Below the pieces are notes generated by a model that saw only the letters and a list, made by a program, of their open reading frames with translations, was not told the DNA's origin and did not search any database. From Chromatocurvus sp046260765 (lineage in GTDB: Bacteria; Pseudomonadota; Gammaproteobacteria; Pseudomonadales; Halieaceae): a stretch of DNA of 8,275 nucleotides. The stretch spans positions 1-8,275 of the forward strand of contig JBHEOO010000072.1 in the NCBI GenBank assembly GCA_046260765.1. The letters are read 5' to 3'. Numbering within the stretch: position 1 is the stretch's first letter; every line of letters begins with the position of its first letter. A program made the position numbers and the translations under genes. This document shows positions 5,441-8,275 of this stretch, piece after piece.

Positions 5441-6556
5441 ATGGCAACAGTTGATACCCCCGAGTCTGCTCCCCCGGCGTCCTCCGAGGCGGAGCCGTTC
5501 CACCGGAGCGCTTCGCGGCGTTATCTGCGCACAATCGCCTCAGTGTGCGTTACGATGCTGGTGGTGGTCGTGATGGCTGTGCTGTACCTGGGTCAGCCGG
5601 TGCTTCTGCCGTTGGCCACTGCGCTGTTGCTGAGTTTCCTGCTGCGTCCGATAGCACGCCGGCTGCAGCGCTGGCATGTGCCGTTGCCTGCCAGTGCGTT
5701 TCTGCTGGTCAGCTTGTTCGCGGGAATCCTGGGACTCGGCATCTACAGCCTCGGCGGACCGGCCAGCGAGTGGCTGAAGGACGCGCCGCTTGCCCTACGG
5801 CAGCTGCAGTATCGCATTGCTGATATGAAGGGCTCGATAGAGGAAGTGAAGCAGGCCACCCAGGAAGTCGAGAAGCTCGGCAAGGTCGGCGAAAGGGAAA
5901 CTCCGGCTGTGGTAGTGAAGGGGGGAGATCTCAGCGACACCCTGCTGCTGCAGACCCAGGAGGCGGCGGTCGGCATGTTCACGACACTGATCCTGCTGTT
6001 CTTTATTCTTGGCTGGGGCGAGCGTCTGTACCGCAATGTGGTGAATACGCTTCCGCGTTTCCACAACCAGCGCCAGGTGGTCGAGATCGCGCAGGAAATC
6101 GAAGACTCGGTGACAAAGTATCTGACAACCATCACTGTGATCAACCTGACACTCGGCGTTGTCGTGTCCGGCGCGATGTACGTCATGGAAGTGCCCAACC
6201 CTGTGCTGTGGGGTGTGGTCGCCGCGCTGTTCAACTATGTGCCCTATCTGGGGCCGGCCGTGACGGCGGTGATTCTCGGCTTTGTCGCCTTGTTGACCTT
6301 CGAAGGCATTGGCGAGGCGCTACTGGTACCGGCGGTTTTTTTAACCATCACGTCGCTGGAAGGCTATGTCATCACGCCGCTTGCGGTCGGCTCTCGCTTG
6401 ACGCTCAATCCCCTGATCATTTTCCTGTCGCTGGTCTTCTGGTTCTGGATGTGGGGTATTGTCGGTTCGCTGCTGACGGTACCGATTCTGGTGTGCATCA
6501 AGGTCACTCTCGACCGGGTGGGGACCCAAAAGACGCTGGCGCGTGTGCTCGACTGA
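5441..6556 (+). CDS. AI-2E family transporter (PerM/YdiK-like), copy 2
   Basis: 371 residues from ATG 5441. An in-frame ATG at 5417 adds 8 residues, but 5441 has AGGTG just upstream and fits the promoter candidate. After a polar N-terminus (1-30) come hydrophobic helices near 31-50, 53-68, 82-104, 176-191, 229-247, 255-285, 292-306 and 322-354. A charged loop (about 105-175) includes IEEVKQATQEVEKLGKVGER. Family signatures are NYVPYLGPAVTAVI (265-278) and LEGYVITPLAVGSRLTLNP (306-324). It is clearly homologous to, but well diverged from, the - strand copy at 3170-4261, with a different N-terminus and extramembrane loop, so it is not a recent duplication. The substrate is unknown. It sits alone between the Pmp3 gene and the convergent PRC-barrel gene. 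Confidence 0.93.
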   Translation: MATVDTPESAPPASSEAEPFHRSASRRYLRTIASVCVTMLVVVVMAVLYLGQPVLLPLATALLLSFLLRPIARRLQRWHVPLPASAFLLVSLFAGILGLGIYSLGGPASEWLKDAPLALRQLQYRIADMKGSIEEVKQATQEVEKLGKVGERETPAVVVKGGDLSDTLLLQTQEAAVGMFTTLILLFFILGWGERLYRNVVNTLPRFHNQRQVVEIAQEIEDSVTKYLTTITVINLTLGVVVSGAMYVMEVPNPVLWGVVAALFNYVPYLGPAVTAVILGFVALLTFEGIGEALLVPAVFLTITSLEGYVITPLAVGSRLTLNPLIIFLSLVFWFWMWGIVGSLLTVPILVCIKVTLDRVGTQKTLARVLD

Positions 6557-6583
6557 GGTGGGCCTGGGTCTGAGCGAACGCGC

Positions 6584-6611
6584 AAAAAAACGGCGGACTT
6601 TCGGCCGCCGT
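6584..6611 (-). terminator. Intrinsic terminator of the PRC-barrel gene
   Basis: Read on the - strand, a perfect 7-bp GC-rich stem ACGGCGG/CCGCCGT (6605-6611 with 6590-6596, loop 6597-6604) is followed directly by seven T (complement of A at 6584-6590). It lies about 40 bases past the stop at 6650. On the + strand no T-run follows the hairpin, so it probably terminates the AI-2E gene less well, if at all. Confidence 0.85.
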
Positions 6612-6649
6612 CTCATTCAGACCTGCACAAGGCAGGCGTGCGCGGGGGA

Positions 6650-7222
6650 TTACCGCATCCGGTCGCTCTGGCCAGGCTCTAACTTCCCGGGCTCGCTGCT
6701 TTCGAATGCGCTGAACTCTGCGCGGTCGATCTGCCGCTCATCATCCAGATCGCGGTAATTTTCCGCCACGTACTCCGGCCGATTTTTGAGTTCGTCCTGC
6801 GTTGACACCCCGCGAACAATCAACTGATCGCCCTGCATCTGCAGTTGATCCAGTTGCACAGGGACCTTCGTGGCACCCATGCCCAGGACGCCACCGACAG
6901 AGATAATCGCGTAGAGCTGGTCGGTACGGGTATCGGAGACGATTTTGTCCACATTACCGATCTCTCTGTTATCGCCGCTCTGGACTTCCATGCCCTTGAG
7001 TTTTTCAACCGTGGTGGACATCGACGCCAGGCTTCCGGATTGCATACCGGGAGCGCTTTCAGTCCGGCCCATGCGATCCGCGTCCACATCCGATTTCGGA
7101 AGGCTGGTGCGGGACTCGGCCTTGCCGCCGGTGTCCAGCGACTGATCCTGTCCAGCGGCGAATGCGCTAGTGCCAAGCGTTAAAGAGATAGCAGTTGCCA
7201 AAATATATTTGTGAAAAGTCAT
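6650..7222 (-). CDS. Exported PRC-barrel domain protein
   Basis: 190 residues. A clear Sec signal peptide, with K5 then hydrophobic YILATAISLTLGTSAFA, is probably cut after about residue 22 (AFA-AG). A disordered, polar, acidic linker (about 23-70) follows, then a PRC-barrel domain (about 72-140). Its landmarks are VEKLKGMEVQSGDNREIGNVDKIVSD, an LYAIISVGGVLGMGATKVPVQLDQL strand-rich stretch, and QLIV. The charged tail (about 141-190) has ENYRDLDDERQIDR. Envelope PRC-barrel proteins of this type are common in proteobacterial stress clusters; ligand and partner are unknown. The start is supported by GAGGA 7 bases upstream (complement of 7230-7234). Upstream lies a near-consensus sigma-54 promoter, and an intrinsic terminator follows, so it looks monocistronic. 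Confidence 0.9.
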   Translation of the reverse strand: MTFHKYILATAISLTLGTSAFAAGQDQSLDTGGKAESRTSLPKSDVDADRMGRTESAPGMQSGSLASMSTTVEKLKGMEVQSGDNREIGNVDKIVSDTRTDQLYAIISVGGVLGMGATKVPVQLDQLQMQGDQLIVRGVSTQDELKNRPEYVAENYRDLDDERQIDRAEFSAFESSEPGKLEPGQSDRMR

Positions 7223-7252
7223 AGGTATTTCCTCATGCTGGTTTAACTTAAC

Positions 7253-7268
7253 CCCGTGCTATCACGGG
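7253..7268 (-). other. Small hairpin in the 5' leader of the PRC-barrel gene
   Basis: CCCGTG (7253-7258) and CACGGG (7263-7268) form a 6-bp GC-rich stem around a 4-base loop. It falls within the predicted leader (about 7275 to 7223), some 20 bases before the ribosome binding site, and could affect mRNA stability or translation. Confidence 0.4.
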
Positions 7269-7283
7269 CCGTACTCATCTTCG

Positions 7284-7301
7284 TTGCAACACAGATGCCA
7301 A
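7284..7301 (-). promoter_or_regulatory. Sigma-54 (-24/-12) promoter of the PRC-barrel gene
   Basis: The - strand reads TTGGCATCTGTGTTGCAA. TGGCA (-24 element, GG at 7299-7298) and TTGCA (-12 element, GC at 7287-7286) are separated correctly, with 10 bases between GG and GC. It fits the consensus YTGGCACGRNNNTTGCW at all but two or three weakly conserved positions. The predicted start near 7275 gives a leader of about 52 bases. No good sigma-70 promoter competes in this leader. Confidence 0.7.
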
Positions 7302-7358
7302 CGTAATTTGCCATAAGGAACAGACCAGTTGCGGACACGGCCGTCTGTTTCCGTGGGG

Positions 7359-7364
7359 TATAAT
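7359..7364 (+). promoter_or_regulatory. TATAAT -10 hexamer without a clear -35
   Basis: A perfect -10 consensus is seen, but the region 16-18 bases upstream (around CACGGC) is not like TTGACA, and the nearest TTGCGG is 24 bases away. If used, transcription would start inside the inverted repeat at 7366-7395 and run toward the AsmA-like gene about 510 bases downstream. This is uncertain. Confidence 0.25.
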
Positions 7365-7365
7365 C

Positions 7366-7395
7366 ACCGCCCGGTGTTCATAACCACCGGGCGGT
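7366..7395. promoter_or_regulatory. Perfect 11-bp inverted repeat, candidate regulator-binding site
   Basis: ACCGCCCGGTG (7366-7376) and CACCGGGCGGT (7385-7395) are exact inverted copies separated by 8 bases. There is no T-run on either side, so it is not an intrinsic terminator. Its centre is about 105 bases upstream of the predicted sigma-54 start of the PRC-barrel gene, where enhancer-binding proteins usually bind. It also directly follows a TATAAT on the + strand, so an operator or 5' mRNA hairpin is an alternative. Confidence 0.55.
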
Positions 7396-7882
7396 TCTCG
7401 ATCAGCTATCTCGCACCCCGTCAGCGTAGCGGGCATCGTCCAGAGACGAACAGAACCCGCGCAATGCTGCGTCCGATCAAAGAGAGTCCAGGGAATAGGT
7501 GCTCACCGCGCCGCGCCGCGCCGGCGATGGACGATGGCGATGCCGATGTGGATGGTCGCCGCGGATCGTTTCCACTTCTGCAAGGCACGGGCCCGTAACT
7601 CACTCGACGGCAGGACACAGCTCAGTGCTTTCGTAGCCTGGAGCTATGGGACGGCATCGTGCGCCCTCCCGCGTCATGGCTGAGCACCGAACAAATCCGC
7701 CCGGCCATGAAATTCATCAATGCATAACGCCTGCCGGATTGCACAATGGGTATCAGGCAATGGCCGGGATATTGGCCACTAATCACAGCCTATTGCTGTA
7801 CATGCCATTCGGCGACAGTGCCACCTAGACAGCGACGAATGGATAGACAAATACATTTTCTCCCTAGGAAAGCGCTGCCACC

Positions 7883-8275
7883 GTGAGCAAACGCACCCGC
7901 CTATGGATATTTGTAGCGGTGATCCTGGTGATCGTCGCCATTCCTGTTGTGGTGTTGTTTGTGGCGCCCATGAGCTATGCGTCGCTGCTGGAGCGCGCAG
8001 TGCGCTCCAGCAGCGGGCTGGAGACGCGCTTCGCTGCACTGGAAGTAGATCTGTTCCCCCCGCGTATTGCTGTGGAGAAGCTGACACTCTTCAACCCAGA
8101 CCCGAACTTCAGCGAGCCTTTGCTGGTGGTCGAGCGTTTTTCCGCGACCGCGGACGCAACCGGATACCTGGAGGACGCACCGGACTGGTGGCGTGCGCAA
8201 GGCTCCGGCGTACAGGTGCGCCTGGCACAGGACGCGGAGGGGCGCAGCAATTGGTCTACGCCGGCTGGCGAAAAG
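7883..8275 (+). CDS. AsmA-like envelope protein, N-terminal part (runs off the window)
   Basis: 131 codons are visible from GTG 7883, open to the last base. An AGGAAA (7866-7871) lies 11 bases upstream of the GTG, a rather long spacing. The protein starts with a short basic segment (SKRTR), then one strong membrane helix, LWIFVAVILVIVAIPVVVLFVAP (about 6-28). A periplasmic region follows with SSGLETRFAALEVDLFPPRIAVEKLTLFNPDPNFSEPLLVVERF (about 47-90) and ends VQVRLAQDAEGRSNW. Single N-terminal anchor, the 'P-x-I-x-(V/L)-x-(K)-L-x-(V/L)-x-NP' pattern and the 'G-x-S-NW' motif are typical of AsmA/YdbH/DUF748-type proteins. These are large periplasm-spanning proteins linked to outer-membrane assembly and lipid transport. 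The subfamily cannot be fixed without the rest. Confidence 0.75.
   Translation, partial: MSKRTRLWIFVAVILVIVAIPVVVLFVAPMSYASLLERAVRSSSGLETRFAALEVDLFPPRIAVEKLTLFNPDPNFSEPLLVVERFSATADATGYLEDAPDWWRAQGSGVQVRLAQDAEGRSNWSTPAGEK

Larger units (their letters stand above)
7223..7882. other. 660-base intergenic region, regulatory near the left end and otherwise unexplained
   Basis: The left 175 bases hold the leader, sigma-54 promoter and inverted repeat of the PRC-barrel gene. From about 7400 to 7860 I find no convincing gene on either strand. The open frames are short, have poor starts and no family-like sequence. One frame near 7550-7600 reads VAADRFHFCKARAR, slightly like a transposase DDE region, but this is too short to call. 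GATG-rich (about 7527-7557) and CGCGC-rich (about 7506-7521) local repeats are present. The region may be decayed coding DNA. Confidence 0.5.

Noticed and set aside
7329..7598. 89-codon ORF with DDGDADVDG resembling a calcium-binding loop
   Set aside because: It has a TTG start without a ribosome binding site, overlaps the regulatory dyad, is Arg/Pro-rich and has no second calcium-binding loop. The motif arises from a GATG-rich run.
7550..7620. Possible transposase remnant (VAADRFHFCKARAR)
   Set aside because: It has only about 14 suggestive residues, no flanking catalytic motifs and no terminal inverted repeats.

Overview
The window is GC-rich, densely coding DNA of proteobacterial character. 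I favour a gammaproteobacterium, inferred from the mix of families and the GC-rich third codon positions; no rRNA or other marker gene is present to confirm it. A 10-base run of N at 694-703 marks an assembly gap, so this is probably a draft or metagenome-derived contig.

Nearly every recognisable gene encodes a small or medium membrane or envelope protein of the kind found in bacterial stress and envelope-homeostasis clusters. Left block, + strand, tightly packed: the 3' part of a small protein with a C-terminal hydrophobic segment (3-314), a phage-holin-superfamily/YqjE-like membrane protein interrupted by the gap (415-845), a DUF3618 protein with a long Ala-rich amphipathic tail (842-2047, overlapping its neighbour by ATGA), and a YihY/BrkB-family membrane protein (2067-3065). 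Convergent to it on the - strand is a two-gene unit: a DUF4112 protein (4254-4739) whose end overlaps the GTG start of an AI-2E-family transporter (3170-4261) by 8 bases.

The 285-base divergent region 4740-5024 holds a 124-bp REP/MITE-like inverted-repeat element. Next comes a 57-residue Pmp3/YqaE-type protein (5025-5198), a 242-base stretch without a convincing gene, and a second, unlinked AI-2E paralogue on the + strand (5441-6556). It converges on an exported PRC-barrel protein on the - strand (6650-7222), which has its own intrinsic terminator (6584-6611). A 660-base stretch of low coding content (7223-7882) follows, then the start of an AsmA-like envelope protein (7883 to the window end).

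The main unexpected signal is regulatory. A near-consensus sigma-54 (-24/-12) promoter lies upstream of the PRC-barrel gene. A second site with almost the same core sits just upstream of the second AI-2E gene, and a weaker one precedes the Pmp3 gene. A perfect 11-bp inverted repeat lies about 105 bases upstream of the predicted PRC-barrel transcription start, a typical position for an enhancer-binding-protein site. The inference is that the right half of the window may be a small RpoN-controlled envelope-stress group. This rests on sequence motifs only. No CRISPR array, tRNA, rRNA, intact insertion sequence or phage module was seen.
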